A stretch of 37,320 nucleotides of DNA from CAZOVB01 sp964583095 (GTDB lineage Bacteria; Planctomycetota; Phycisphaerae; SM23-33), in contig CAZOVB010000042.1 of assembly GCA_964583095.1 (NCBI GenBank), positions 1 through 37,320 of the forward strand, in the 5' to 3' direction. How positions within the stretch are numbered: position 1 is the first letter of the stretch; each line of letters begins with the position of its first letter. A model generated the notes under the pieces. That model saw nothing but the letters and a program-made list of their open reading frames with translations. It was not told where the DNA came from and did no database searches. The translations under genes and the position numbers were made by a program. Shown here one piece after another: positions 24,095-32,969 of the stretch.

Positions 24095-24934
24095 ATGCTC
24101 TCCATCCACTCTACGGCGAACCTTGTCGATGGCCATAAAATGCCCCTGCTGGGACTTGGCGTCTTCAAGATCAAGGATCCAGACACCTGCCAACAGGCCG
24201 TTCAAAAGGCCCTGGAGGTAGGATACCGCCACGTGGATACCGCAGCCGCCTACGAAAACGAGCAGGCCGTGGGCAAAGCCATCCGCGAAAGCTCCGTCCC
24301 GCGCGAAGAGGTCTTTGTCACCACCAAGCTCTGGATCAACAGCTTCAGCAAGACCGCCGCTCCCAAAGCCCTGGATGAAAGTCTGTCCAAGCTGGGCATG
24401 GATTACGTGGATCTGTACCTGCTTCACTGGCCCATCGCCCAGACAGGGCCGATGATGGATGCATGGGGTCAGCTCCAGAAAGCACGCGATGCCGGCAAGA
24501 TCCGATCCATCGGCGTGAGCAACTTCACGATCCAGCGGTTCAAGAAGGACTTCCTGCCCAACACCGACGAAACCCCCGCCGTCAACCAGGTCGAGTACCA
24601 CCCGTTCTGGCAGCGAAAGGCCCTGCTGGAATTCTGCCGCGAGCACAAGATCCAACTGGAAGGCTACTGCCCCCTGGTTCGGGCCGAGAGAATGGATGAC
24701 CCCACGCTTCGCAGCCTGGGAGACAAATACGGCAAGAGCCCGGCCCAGATCCTGATCCGCTGGCAGCTCCAACAGCAGGTCGTGGTGATTCCCAAGTCCT
24801 CCCATCCCCAGCGCATCGAGGAAAACGCCGACGTCTATGACTTCCAGATCTCCCAGGAGGATATGACAGGCCTCAAGGACCTGGATGAAAACGAAAGCAC
24901 AATTTCCTGGAGGCCCCACGCCAACTTCTATTGA
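24095..24934 (+). CDS. Aldo/keto reductase
   Basis: This 279-residue NADPH-dependent (alpha/beta)8 oxidoreductase has a complete catalytic tetrad: D48 (HVDTAAAY), Y53, K78 (VTTKLW) and H111 (LYLLHWP). Further family signatures are GKIRSIGVSNF, NQVEYHPF, and the cofactor motif IPKSSHPQRIEEN. I chose the ATG at 24095 because AAAGGAAG lies 7 bp upstream; an ATG 21 bp earlier overlaps that site. It likely reduces or oxidises sugar or small carbonyl substrates. It is divergent from GH3 and co-directional with a Gfo/Idh/MocA dehydrogenase 110 bp downstream, suggesting a sugar-conversion pair. Confidence 0.94.
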   Translation: MLSIHSTANLVDGHKMPLLGLGVFKIKDPDTCQQAVQKALEVGYRHVDTAAAYENEQAVGKAIRESSVPREEVFVTTKLWINSFSKTAAPKALDESLSKLGMDYVDLYLLHWPIAQTGPMMDAWGQLQKARDAGKIRSIGVSNFTIQRFKKDFLPNTDETPAVNQVEYHPFWQRKALLEFCREHKIQLEGYCPLVRAERMDDPTLRSLGDKYGKSPAQILIRWQLQQQVVVIPKSSHPQRIEENADVYDFQISQEDMTGLKDLDENESTISWRPHANFY

Positions 24935-25044
24935 GCCAATCGGGTCAAATCCGACGCTGCAGGCTTGCTTTCGGCGCAGCAGCAGGCAAGATAGGAAACC
25001 ACTTGGCCTGTTCTGTCATCCCTCAAATCCCAAAGGAACCATTT

Positions 25045-26070
25045 ATGACTACGTCCTATCGTGTCGCCCTGATCGGCTGCGGCAAACGCGCACGCATTCA
25101 CATGCCCGCCCTGATCAAAGAAGACCGGGCACAGATCGTCGCCCTCTCGGACATCGACCCCGAGGCGGTTTCCTCCTTCAAGGCCGATTACAACCTGGAC
25201 GCAGCCGAGTACACCGATCATCGCCAGATGCTCAAGGCCGAAAAGCCCGAGGTCATCATCACCTGCCTCTGGACCCCGCTGCACCTGCCGGTCTATCGTG
25301 ACTGCGTCGAAGCCGGCGCCCGGGCCGTCCATTCCGAAAAGCCGATGGCCCCCACCTGGGCCGAGTGCCTGGCCATGGCCGACCTGGCCGAAAAGTCCTC
25401 CTGCCCGTTGACCTTCTGTCATCAGCGTAGATTTGCCGCCGGCAACCAGGCAATTCGAAAGATGATCGCCGAGGGCGTAATCGGCAGAATCCAGCGTATG
25501 GACCTCTATGCGCCTCCGAACCTGCTGGACTGCGGAACCCACACGTTCGACCAGGCGATGAGCTTCAACGGCGAATCGCATGCCAAATGGGTCCTGGGAG
25601 CCGTGGATGCCTCCGAGCCGATCCAGTGGTTCGATGTTCATGCCGAGGCGATGGCCGCCGGGCTTGTCGTCTTCGAAAACGACGTGCGGGCGAATTTCCA
25701 GATCGGCGGCCCCGACAAGGACATGGGGACCGGCGTGAGAGTCCTCGGGGAAAACGGCATCATCGAAGCCCACTGGGACGGACAGTTCGGCCGAATGGTC
25801 AAGTTCGACGAACCCGACTGGAAGCCGGAGGAACCCGAACTGGACAAAGAAGCAACCATGGACAAGACCGTCAGCGATATCTTCGACGCGATGGAAGAGG
25901 GGCGCGAGCCGGAACTTTCTCACCGTAAGGCGCTGCGGGCGGCGGAAATCATCTTCGCCATCTACGAATCCGTTCGCAGGAACGCACGGGTTGAACTGCC
26001 CCTCGAAGGAATCCAGGACAATCCGTTTATCACCATGCTCGAGTCCGGAAGGTTCCAGGCGAGTCCCTGA
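25045..26070 (+). CDS. Gfo/Idh/MocA-family oxidoreductase
   Basis: This 341-residue NAD(P)-dependent dehydrogenase acts on sugars, inositols or related polyols. Seen: the Rossmann motif VALIGCGKRARIHM (7-20), the acidic end of strand 2 (ALSDIDPEA), and the EKPMA motif of the family with the catalytic Lys. The C-terminal substrate domain contains DCGTHTFDQAM (about 155-165), the usual Asp/His pair position. I chose the ATG at 25045 because AAAGGAA lies about 8 bp upstream; the open frame before it has no family similarity. The substrate is unknown. Confidence 0.9.
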   Translation: MTTSYRVALIGCGKRARIHMPALIKEDRAQIVALSDIDPEAVSSFKADYNLDAAEYTDHRQMLKAEKPEVIITCLWTPLHLPVYRDCVEAGARAVHSEKPMAPTWAECLAMADLAEKSSCPLTFCHQRRFAAGNQAIRKMIAEGVIGRIQRMDLYAPPNLLDCGTHTFDQAMSFNGESHAKWVLGAVDASEPIQWFDVHAEAMAAGLVVFENDVRANFQIGGPDKDMGTGVRVLGENGIIEAHWDGQFGRMVKFDEPDWKPEEPELDKEATMDKTVSDIFDAMEEGREPELSHRKALRAAEIIFAIYESVRRNARVELPLEGIQDNPFITMLESGRFQASP

Positions 26071-26208
26071 TAAGCCCGGCCGGGGAACTACAGGCCGAGA
26101 CGAATCGTTTCATCCATAGAAGGGCAGGGCCCGGCCTCGGTTGAAACAGGTATAGAGGCCCGAGGTCTTGCTGTTGCCCAGTCCCGGAGCCTCGCGGAGA
26201 TCCTCCAA

Positions 26209-26838
26209 GTGAAGCCCCCGAAGTACGTCATATTTGATTTCGCCTTCACCCTCTGCAGCCAGAAGTATTTCCACCGAATGGGCCCCGAAGTCGAGCAACA
26301 GGTCGATGCCGTGCTCTTTCAGGAAGACCAGGGCCGCTGGGCCAACGACTGGATGGCCGGTGCTTTGGGGACCCAAGAGATCCTGGCCTACCTCTCACAG
26401 CGCTTGGGACTGGGCGTCGACGATCTCCGCCAAGGCCTGGAAGAAAGCTGTCGCAGCCTTGAATGGAACCCGGCCGTCTGGCAGTTCGCCCAGGCCCAGA
26501 AGGACCGAGGCCGACGGATCGCCCTGGTGACCATCAACATGGATGTCTTCAGCCTGCGCGTCGTCCCTGCCCATCGACTCGACGAGATGTTCGATGTGAT
26601 CATCAATTCCTCCCAGGAGCGGCAGATGGACAAGGCGTTGCTCTGGGACAAGGCGTTTGCCTTGTTGGGCCCCGACGCCTGCTACGCCAACAGCCTGCTG
26701 ATCGATGATTCGATCCGGCACCTGACGCGCTTCCGCGAGAACGGAGGCAGGGCGGTACTCTACTACGACGACAACCACTTCCGCCGGGAGTTGATCGAAC
26801 ATGGCCTGGCGGATGAAAAACCGGAGCAGCAAACATGA
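26209..26838 (+). CDS. HAD-like protein with altered catalytic motif
   Basis: This 209-residue HAD-fold protein has motif I as FDFAFTL: the nucleophile D10 is kept, but the second Asp (general acid/base, position 12) is Ala. Motif II is ALVTINMD and the motif IV acidic pair is LLIDDSIRH. The substitution should impair phosphatase turnover, so it may be a phosphonatase-like variant, a weak enzyme or a binding protein. The start is GTG (26209) with GGAGA about 8 bp upstream. It overlaps the phosphatase gene by ATGA at 26835-26838, so the two are translationally coupled. A role as sensor or partner of that phosphatase is inference. Confidence 0.8.
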   Translation: MKPPKYVIFDFAFTLCSQKYFHRMGPEVEQQVDAVLFQEDQGRWANDWMAGALGTQEILAYLSQRLGLGVDDLRQGLEESCRSLEWNPAVWQFAQAQKDRGRRIALVTINMDVFSLRVVPAHRLDEMFDVIINSSQERQMDKALLWDKAFALLGPDACYANSLLIDDSIRHLTRFRENGGRAVLYYDDNHFRRELIEHGLADEKPEQQT

Positions 26839-27692
26839 CCCAGCCGTCTGAGGCAAGCCGCGATCAAGCCGGCCTGCACTGCAAGGAGATTCGGGGCGGG
26901 ATCGAGCCGGCCGATGAAAGCTTCAGCGTCCCGGGCATCGAAGGCTGGGTCTACGCCCAACCCTACCGAAGCGCCGAGGGCGGAGACATCCACTTCGTGG
27001 GCTTGTGCGGGCACGGCATGCTCTCGCGGTTTATCGTAGCCGACGTGGCCGGCCACGGAGACCGGGTCGCCCGCGAGGCCCAGCAGCTCCGGGCCATCAT
27101 GGCCGACCACATGGACAATCCCGATCAGTCCGAACTGGTGACCCAGATGAACCGTGAGCTGGCCATGAACAGCAGCTCCGGACAGTTCGCCACCGCCCTG
27201 GTGATATCGTACCTGGCTCCGCTGCACCATGTTGTAACCGTTAACGCCGGCCATCCTCGGCCCCTGCTTCGCCGCGGGACCCCCGGACAGTGGGAACTGC
27301 TGGACAAGGACTACCCCGACCAGGCCCGGGGCCTGCTGGATCTGCCCCTGGGCGTGCTGGACGAAACCGGCTACCGGCAATTCGCCATCGGGCTCAAACC
27401 CGATGACCTGATCGTCCTGTACAGCGATTCGCTCATCGAAGCCTGCGACGAAGACGGAACACGTCTGGGGCAGGAGGGCCTGCTGAAAATCGCCGCCGAA
27501 CTGGAAAATATCCGTCCCCGCCAGGTTGTTCGTTGCCTTCGGCAGAGGGTCATCGAGTACCAGTCCGGCCGAGCCCTGGAGGATGATATCACCCTCATCG
27601 TGCTGCGCCATACCGGAAGGGACCCGGAGGTCATCTACGACGATCAGGGAAACCAGCGACCCTTCGACCCGAAGGAATTCCGACCGGATTGA
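26835..27692 (+). CDS. SpoIIE/RsbU-type PP2C serine phosphatase
   Basis: This 285-residue soluble phosphatase has a single PP2C domain of the SpoIIE group: EGGDI with metal ligand D51, VADVAGHG with D70 and the G73-H74-G75 motif, the SSGQFATALVISYL and NAGHPRPLL strands, DLIVLYSDSLIEA (metal-binding Asp) and LEDDITLIVLR at the end. It would dephosphorylate an anti-sigma-factor antagonist or another Ser/Thr-phosphorylated regulator. No sensor domain is fused, which makes the coupled HAD-like neighbour a candidate input. The C-terminal tail of about 25 residues lies outside the domain. No anti-sigma or STAS gene is in the window. Confidence 0.9.
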   Translation: MTQPSEASRDQAGLHCKEIRGGIEPADESFSVPGIEGWVYAQPYRSAEGGDIHFVGLCGHGMLSRFIVADVAGHGDRVAREAQQLRAIMADHMDNPDQSELVTQMNRELAMNSSSGQFATALVISYLAPLHHVVTVNAGHPRPLLRRGTPGQWELLDKDYPDQARGLLDLPLGVLDETGYRQFAIGLKPDDLIVLYSDSLIEACDEDGTRLGQEGLLKIAAELENIRPRQVVRCLRQRVIEYQSGRALEDDITLIVLRHTGRDPEVIYDDQGNQRPFDPKEFRPD

Positions 27693-27750
27693 CAGTTGAC
27701 CGTTGCCTCCGGCTGCGGCCTTGGTAGCATCAGTCCGGAAGGAGTTTTGA

Positions 27751-29586
27751 ATGACCCAGCAATTGCAGGTAACCCTCCAGCCCAGCGGAAAGCGTGTTTT
27801 CGTTTTGGAGGGAACGACCCTACTCGAAGCAGCCGCCCGGGCCGGCATCATGATCGACACCCCTTGCGGGGGAGGCGGCACGTGCGGCAAATGTCGCGTG
27901 CAGGTCTCCCAGGGAGCCGAGGACCCCAATTCGGCCGAGACCAACCTGTTCAGCAGCGAAGAGCTCGGGCAGGGCTGGCGCCTGGCCTGCCAGAGCCGCA
28001 TCCGGTCCGAAGCGGTGGTGAGTATCCCGGTCTCGTCGCTCTTTGCCGCCGATCAACAGATCGTCACCACGTCCCTGGAAACCTCCGCCGGCGAGATCCT
28101 TCCCTCGGTCCGAAAGACCTTCGTTGAACTGGCCCCGCCCAGCCTCGAAGACGACGCTGCCGACCTGTACCGGCTGGAAAAGCAGATCGGCGAAATCCGG
28201 GCCGACCTGGAGATCCTCCGGACGCTGCCCGGCCTGCTTCGGAAGGACGAGTTCAAGTGCACCGCCGTCCGGAGCGATCGACACCTGCTGGCTATCGAAG
28301 CCGGCGATACCACCGACGAATGCTTCGGCGTGGCCGTTGACCTGGGAACCACGACCCTCGTGGCCACATTGCTCGACCTGGCCAGGGGCTGTGAAGTTGC
28401 CACCGAGAGCATGATCAACCCGCAGGTGCGTTTCGGGGACGACGTGGTCAGCCGCATCCAGCACGCCGGAGACCTCGACGGACGTGCTCAGCAGCGAAAG
28501 GCGGTCCTCCAGGCCATTAATGAGCTTATCAGCAAGCTCTCGACCTCTGCAGGCATCAGCCCGCAGCGCATCTACGACATCGCCCTGGCCGGAAATACGA
28601 CCATGGAACACCTGCTCTGCGGGCTGGACGTCGCCCAGCTCGGACAGGTCCCATTCGTCCCTGCCTTTGCCCGCGGGCTTCGTCTCTCCGCCGGCCAGAT
28701 GGAAATCGGCATCCATTCCCGCGCATCGGCCTACGTGTTCCCGGTCATCGGAGGATTTGTGGGCGGCGACACCGTCGCCTGCATGCTGGCTACGCAGATC
28801 CACGCAGACCCGGAACCCACGCTGATGGTCGATGTGGGAACCAACGGGGAGATCGTTGTCCAGCACGAGGGGAAGCTGCTGGCCGCTTCGACCGCGGCCG
28901 GTCCCGCCTTTGAAGGCGCCCGCATATCCTCGGGCATGCGGGCGGCATGCGGCGCGATCGAGAAGGTCATTCTCGACGGCGATCTGCGCATGGGGGTCAT
29001 CGGTGGCTGCGAGCCGGCGGGAATCTGCGGAAGCGGGCTGATCGATCTGATGGCCTGTCTGCTCGAGGCGGGGCTCGTCACAGCCGAAGGTCGAATCCGC
29101 CGCGGAGACGAACTGTCCGATCTGCCCGACGGGCTGGCCTCTCGGGTGGTGGACGGGCCCGACGGGCAGGGGGCCATCCGGCTCTTTGCCAAAAGCGACA
29201 AGAACCCGGAGTTGCTCCTGACCCAGCGGGACATCCGCGAGGTCCAACTGGGCACCGGGGCCATCCGGGCCGGCGTGGCCATCCTGCTCAAGAACGCCGG
29301 TATCCAGCCGGAACAGCTTGGTCGGGTCCTCATCGCCGGCGGATTCGGCAGCTTCATTCGTCGAAGCAACGCCCAGCGGATCGGGCTGCTTCCCGGGCAG
29401 ATCCCGCACCAGAGAATCCACTACGTGGGCAATGCGTCCCTGCGCGGTGCGCAGTGGGCGCTGCTGAGCACCCAGGCGCGACAGCAGGGCGAAGACCTCG
29501 CCCGCAAAACCACCCACATGGAGCTTTCCCAGGACATGAACTTCCAGATGGAATTCGCCGAGGCAATGATCTTCCCCGACGCCTGA
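27751..29586 (+). CDS. RamA-like corrinoid-protein reductive activator (2Fe-2S + ASKHA, DUF4445)
   Basis: This 611-residue protein has an N-terminal 2Fe-2S ferredoxin domain (1-95) with C39-x5-C45-x2-C48 and C80. A linker (about 100-195) and an ASKHA ATPase-like domain follow: AVDLGTTTLVATLLD (phosphate-1), DIALAGNTTMEHLL, VDVGTNGEIVVQHEGKLLAA, AAGPAFEGARISSGM and GICGSGLIDLM. Such RACE proteins use ATP and low-potential electrons to reduce inactive Co(II) corrinoid methyltransferases to Co(I). The full-length architecture is intact. It is convergent with a homocysteine methyltransferase-domain gene 35 bp downstream, so the partner may be a corrinoid methionine synthase. Confidence 0.92.
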   Translation: MTQQLQVTLQPSGKRVFVLEGTTLLEAAARAGIMIDTPCGGGGTCGKCRVQVSQGAEDPNSAETNLFSSEELGQGWRLACQSRIRSEAVVSIPVSSLFAADQQIVTTSLETSAGEILPSVRKTFVELAPPSLEDDAADLYRLEKQIGEIRADLEILRTLPGLLRKDEFKCTAVRSDRHLLAIEAGDTTDECFGVAVDLGTTTLVATLLDLARGCEVATESMINPQVRFGDDVVSRIQHAGDLDGRAQQRKAVLQAINELISKLSTSAGISPQRIYDIALAGNTTMEHLLCGLDVAQLGQVPFVPAFARGLRLSAGQMEIGIHSRASAYVFPVIGGFVGGDTVACMLATQIHADPEPTLMVDVGTNGEIVVQHEGKLLAASTAAGPAFEGARISSGMRAACGAIEKVILDGDLRMGVIGGCEPAGICGSGLIDLMACLLEAGLVTAEGRIRRGDELSDLPDGLASRVVDGPDGQGAIRLFAKSDKNPELLLTQRDIREVQLGTGAIRAGVAILLKNAGIQPEQLGRVLIAGGFGSFIRRSNAQRIGLLPGQIPHQRIHYVGNASLRGAQWALLSTQARQQGEDLARKTTHMELSQDMNFQMEFAEAMIFPDA

Positions 29587-29621
29587 AAACAGCTCCGGGG
29601 ATCCGGCCCGGCCTGGGAAGG

Positions 29622-30506
29622 CTACCGCAGCTTGTCAATCTCGGCACAGATCGCCCGGATATGATCCGGCGTCGTGCCGCAGCATCCGCCAATGATCGAG
29701 GCCCCGGCTTGAGCAAGCTGGGCCACCCGGGCGGCGAAGTCTTCCGGGCTCTGGCGGAAAACGGTCTTGCCCTCGACCAGTTCCGGAGCGCCGGCATTGG
29801 CGTGGATGAGAATCGGCTTCTGGCAGACCTTGCGAAGCTGGGCCGTCAGGTCCACCATCCGCTCCACACCGTTGCCGCAATTCGAGCCGATCACGTCGGC
29901 CCCGGCCTCGGCAAGAGTCCCGGCCGCCTGGTCGGGAGAAACTCCCATCATCGTGCGATAGCCCGTCGGGTTCAGGTCGAAGGTCATCGTGCAGATCACA
30001 TCCACCGAGGGATCCAGGGCCTTGGCGGCTCGAATCGCGCAGGCCGCTTCCTCCAAGGCCGACATCGTCTCGACACAGATAACCCGCAGTCCCGCCTCCA
30101 GCATAGCCGAAATCTGCCGGCTGAAAACGCCCTGCATTTCCTCCTCGGTTGCGTCTCCGTAGGGCTCGAGAAACTCGCCGGTCGGGCCCACCGAGCCGGC
30201 CACCAGGCTCTCGCCGGCGGCTTCCAGCGAGAGTTTCGCCCCGGCGGCATTGAAAGCCTCGACCTGATCGCCCAGACCCATCTTGCCCAGCTTGTAGGCC
30301 GATCCGCCGAATGTGTTGGTGAGGATCAGGTCGCTGCCGGCATCGGCGTAGGCCTTGGCGACGGCCTTGACCTTCTCCGGCTCGGTTACGTTCCACTGCT
30401 CGGGGCAGTCACCGGCCTGGAGTCCCGCCTCCTGAAGCATGGTCCCCCATGCCCCGTCGGAGACCAGCAGCTTCTTCTGAGACAATCGATCGATCAATAC
30501 ACCCAT
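29622..30506 (-). CDS. Homocysteine S-methyltransferase domain protein (single domain)
   Basis: This 294-residue zinc-dependent methyltransferase barrel matches the N-terminal homocysteine-binding module of MetH and betaine-homocysteine methyltransferase. Seen: SDGAWGTMLQ (start of barrel), ILTNTFGGSAYKL, SVGPTGEFLEPYG, and zinc ligands in IGSNCGNG and GGCCGTTPDH. The pterin, cobalamin-binding and SAM-activation modules of full MetH are missing, so it must use a separate methyl donor such as a free-standing corrinoid protein or S-methylmethionine. The RamA-like activator gene ends 35 bp away, convergent. It starts 34 bp after the stop of the AhpD-like gene and may be co-transcribed with it. 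Confidence 0.9.
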   Translation of the reverse strand: MGVLIDRLSQKKLLVSDGAWGTMLQEAGLQAGDCPEQWNVTEPEKVKAVAKAYADAGSDLILTNTFGGSAYKLGKMGLGDQVEAFNAAGAKLSLEAAGESLVAGSVGPTGEFLEPYGDATEEEMQGVFSRQISAMLEAGLRVICVETMSALEEAACAIRAAKALDPSVDVICTMTFDLNPTGYRTMMGVSPDQAAGTLAEAGADVIGSNCGNGVERMVDLTAQLRKVCQKPILIHANAGAPELVEGKTVFRQSPEDFAARVAQLAQAGASIIGGCCGTTPDHIRAICAEIDKLR

Positions 30507-30540
30507 GGTTCAGACTCCCGGGTCGCTGATTTCCGACAAC

Positions 30541-30879
30541 TTACCGGCCAAGCTCGTCAAGCACTTCCACGACGTGATGCGTGTACATCAGGGCAGGCCC
30601 GCCACCCATGGCCACCGCACAGGAAGCTGCTGCCAAAATCTCCGCGCGGGTGCAGCCGGCCTTGAGGGCGTTGTTCACGTGGAAGTCGATGCAGTACGAG
30701 CACTGCTTGGCCACCGCGATGCCGATCATCACCAGCTCGACGGTCTTTTCGTCGATGGCGTCGTTCTTGTGAGCGGCGCCCATCATCTCCTGGAACTTCT
30801 TGAGGAAGTCCCCGGTCTCCTTGCCGAACTGTCCCAGGTGCTTGTTTACCGTACTCATCGTCTCTTGGGCTGAAGCCAT
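30541..30879 (-). CDS. Carboxymuconolactone decarboxylase family protein (AhpD-like)
   Basis: This 112-residue small helical protein has the AhpD-type CxxC-x3-H motif at C60-S-Y-C63 with H67 (CSYCIDFHVNNALKAG), followed by TRAEILAAASCAVAMGGGPAL. Family members are thiol peroxidase partners or redox-active alkylhydroperoxidases; members with CxxC, like this one, are usually redox enzymes rather than true decarboxylases. GGAGA lies just upstream of the start. It is first in a likely two-gene minus-strand unit with the homocysteine methyltransferase. Confidence 0.9.
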   Translation of the reverse strand: MASAQETMSTVNKHLGQFGKETGDFLKKFQEMMGAAHKNDAIDEKTVELVMIGIAVAKQCSYCIDFHVNNALKAGCTRAEILAAASCAVAMGGGPALMYTHHVVEVLDELGR

Positions 30880-31090
30880 TATCGTCTCCTTGCAGGTTGT
30901 TTCATGCGCCGGCCTGGCCTTTTGTGGCCGATCGCTTCAAAGGGGAATCATAGCAGCCTCGCGGCAAGGTTGCCATGGTCCAGTCCCCGGACCTGCCAAC
31001 GACGGGACGAAAGGGCCCCGAACCGGACGCTCCCGCATGGGTTCTGCAGAAAGAATTGCAGGGCAAGGAAATCCGCCCTGTGTGCCCGCG

Positions 31091-31135
31091 CAAAACAAAA
31101 GCCCGGAGAGCCCTTTCTCGCAGGGCCAACCGGGC
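31091..31135 (-). terminator. Intrinsic terminator of tRNA-Arg
   Basis: On the minus strand GCCCGG (31130-31135) pairs with CCGGGC (31101-31106), enclosing a second GGCCCT/AGGGC stem, followed by TTTTGTTTTG. It begins 3 bp after the tRNA 3' end. Confidence 0.85.
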
Positions 31136-31137
31136 AT

Positions 31138-31210
<73 letters not shown>

Positions 31211-31347
31211 GTGAAAACATCTCTTCTGACAACCATGGAGACTACGAATCCAGCCCCCCCTCGTCAAGGGGCAAACGCCCCTTGCAGGGCAAATTCGACC
31301 AAGATTCCCCTCCCGATACCTGGTCGGCTCAGGGGCTTGCACCGAGC

Positions 31348-31425
31348 AGAAAAATGGGCGGGACGCCCAAGGGTGAGCGCCCCGCCCGAAGCGGAAATCA
31401 AGCGGCCTGAAAAGGCCAGGCCGCT
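31348..31425 (-). terminator. Terminator region of the porin-like gene (two hairpins)
   Basis: On the minus strand a first hairpin (AGCGGCCTG / CAGGCCGCT, 31401-31425) lies 10 bp after the stop. A second, stronger one (GGGCGGGGCG / GCGTCCCGCCC, 31355-31387) is followed by ATTTTTCTG. The second is the likely intrinsic terminator; the first may be an RNA-end stabiliser. Confidence 0.75.
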
Positions 31426-31434
31426 CGGGTTGTC

Positions 31435-32517
31435 TTACCAGCTCCAGCCGAAGTTCATGCCGCCCCAGAATTCATCCTGTGGGTCGATCACACCGGAGGG
31501 CTCGTCGTGGAACGAGTTGGTGTAGGCCAGGAACCCGCCGACGGTGAAATTCCCGAACTGTGCGGGAATGTCGAAGACGCCGTTGAGATCCAGGGCCATG
31601 TCCACCTGGTACTGCAGGTACGCCAAGCGGGTCCCGACAGAAACATCTCCGCCATTGGCATTGGTGTACTTGTCGTAATACCGGTGGTCGATCGTCAGCG
31701 TGGCCGAGGGGGTGATCTTCATGTCTTTCAGGACCATCACGTCGGTGCAGCCGTAGTCGGCCAGGGCAAACTCGTGGCTGATGGCCACGGTGATGATACC
31801 GGCCTGGATGTCATCGACATCCTGGTAGTAGGTCACCTCGGGGCTCAGGACCGGGCCGTCAATGCCCAGCAGTGTGCCCAGGGTGTCGCTGTCGTCGTAG
31901 CTGACCGAGCCGTAAACTTCCTGCGTGTAGGCGAAGTCGGCGGAGGTGGTGCTGCCGCTGTCGCGCAAACGCGGGAAGTGGTAGGCGATCCAGCCGAATT
32001 CGATGCCGAAGGGCGTGTCCGGAATGTCCATGCCCCAGTACAGGGTGTAATCAACTTCCTGGAGGTTGTTGTTCGACCAGGGGGTAAGCTGATCCTGACC
32101 CGCATACCATTCGAACCAGACATTGGCTCCGATGTAACCGACGGGGTGGCCGGTCAGTTCGGCCAGGTCGATCTCCGTGGTGACGCCCAACTGGTGGTTG
32201 AGATCTTCACGGCCTTCATTGGCATACTCGGAGAAATTCAGGCCACGCCAGATGTAATCGGAGGCCAGGGTGTAGTCGACCGAAATCGTCAACCACGGGA
32301 TCATCTTCGTCGAGCCGGCGTCGGACTCCATGGGTGCGCCGGTGCCGGGAGGATCATCCTGGGCCATGACCATGGCCACTTCCTGCTCGTTCATGACCGA
32401 GAACCAGTCCTTGTCCTGCTGTTCGCCTGCCATCGCGCCGGCGGTCACTCCGGCCACGAGGCCCACGATCAGCCAGGCCCGCAGGCCTACATGTACCTTT
32501 CCCAAGTTTTTCTTCAT
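31435..32517 (-). CDS. Outer-membrane beta-barrel (porin-like) protein
   Basis: This 360-residue protein has a signal peptide (about 1-31; AWLIVGLVAGVTAGAMAG). A short acidic N-terminal segment and then a beta-rich domain with alternating aromatic/polar strands follow (ISVDYTLASDYIWRG, YIGANVWFEWYAG, YTLYWGMDI, LTIDHRYYDKY, VGTRLAYLQYQVDMALDLNGV), ending in an aromatic residue (NFGWSW), as in Gram-negative barrel proteins. It looks like TorF-type putative porins that begin 'SDYxxRG'. I chose the ATG at 32515-32517 because AAGGAG lies 8 bp upstream; a GTG 9 bp earlier overlaps that site. The substrate is unknown. A consensus sigma-54 promoter lies about 400 bp upstream. Confidence 0.82.
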   Translation of the reverse strand: MKKNLGKVHVGLRAWLIVGLVAGVTAGAMAGEQQDKDWFSVMNEQEVAMVMAQDDPPGTGAPMESDAGSTKMIPWLTISVDYTLASDYIWRGLNFSEYANEGREDLNHQLGVTTEIDLAELTGHPVGYIGANVWFEWYAGQDQLTPWSNNNLQEVDYTLYWGMDIPDTPFGIEFGWIAYHFPRLRDSGSTTSADFAYTQEVYGSVSYDDSDTLGTLLGIDGPVLSPEVTYYQDVDDIQAGIITVAISHEFALADYGCTDVMVLKDMKITPSATLTIDHRYYDKYTNANGGDVSVGTRLAYLQYQVDMALDLNGVFDIPAQFGNFTVGGFLAYTNSFHDEPSGVIDPQDEFWGGMNFGWSW

Positions 32518-32919
32518 TCTCTGCACTCCTTCTCATCCTTTTGTGGATTGCGCGGGCAGATGAGCAGCACCGCATACGATTCGAGTTTTCGTCAATCGTG
32601 GCACCGCGCCACATTTCCGCTTTCAAAACTCAACTGCTGCCCTGCGTCAGAAAAGCCCAATCGCCTGTCGTTCCCATTCCACCAAGAAACCGGGAAACAG
32701 AAAATTCTCTCTCTTCGACAGACACTGGTTTCTTATCCGCAAGCAGCGAACGATATCAACAACAATTTTCGGCCACCCTGCAACAAAGAGTTTAGGCGAC
32801 TTTCCTCCGGCAACACCCTTTCAGGGCAGTTTTCGGCCTGGATCCGCCCAGGAAACCTTCACTCGACCGGATAGTGAATGCTACGCAGCGTTCCTGCTGA
32901 GCAAGCGCCCTTGAGCTTG

Positions 32920-32935
32920 AGCAAAATCAGTGCCA
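32920..32935 (-). promoter_or_regulatory. Sigma-54 (-24/-12) promoter for the porin-like gene
   Basis: On the minus strand the sequence reads TGGCAC-TGATT-TTGCT: TGGCAC at 32930-32935, five bases, then TTGCT at 32920-32924. This matches the RpoN consensus TGGCAC-N5-TTGCW at every fixed position, with GG and GC at the correct 10-bp separation. Transcription should start near 32910, toward the porin start at 32517. The divergent gene codes for a sigma-54 activator. Confidence 0.75.
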
Positions 32936-32969
32936 CCCAAGCAAGTCTTCATCTAACCCTAGTCCTGGC

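Noticed and set aside
27820..29517. 565-codon minus-strand frame opposite the RamA-like gene
   Set aside because: The plus frame has the ferredoxin Cys set and ASKHA motifs; the minus translation has none.
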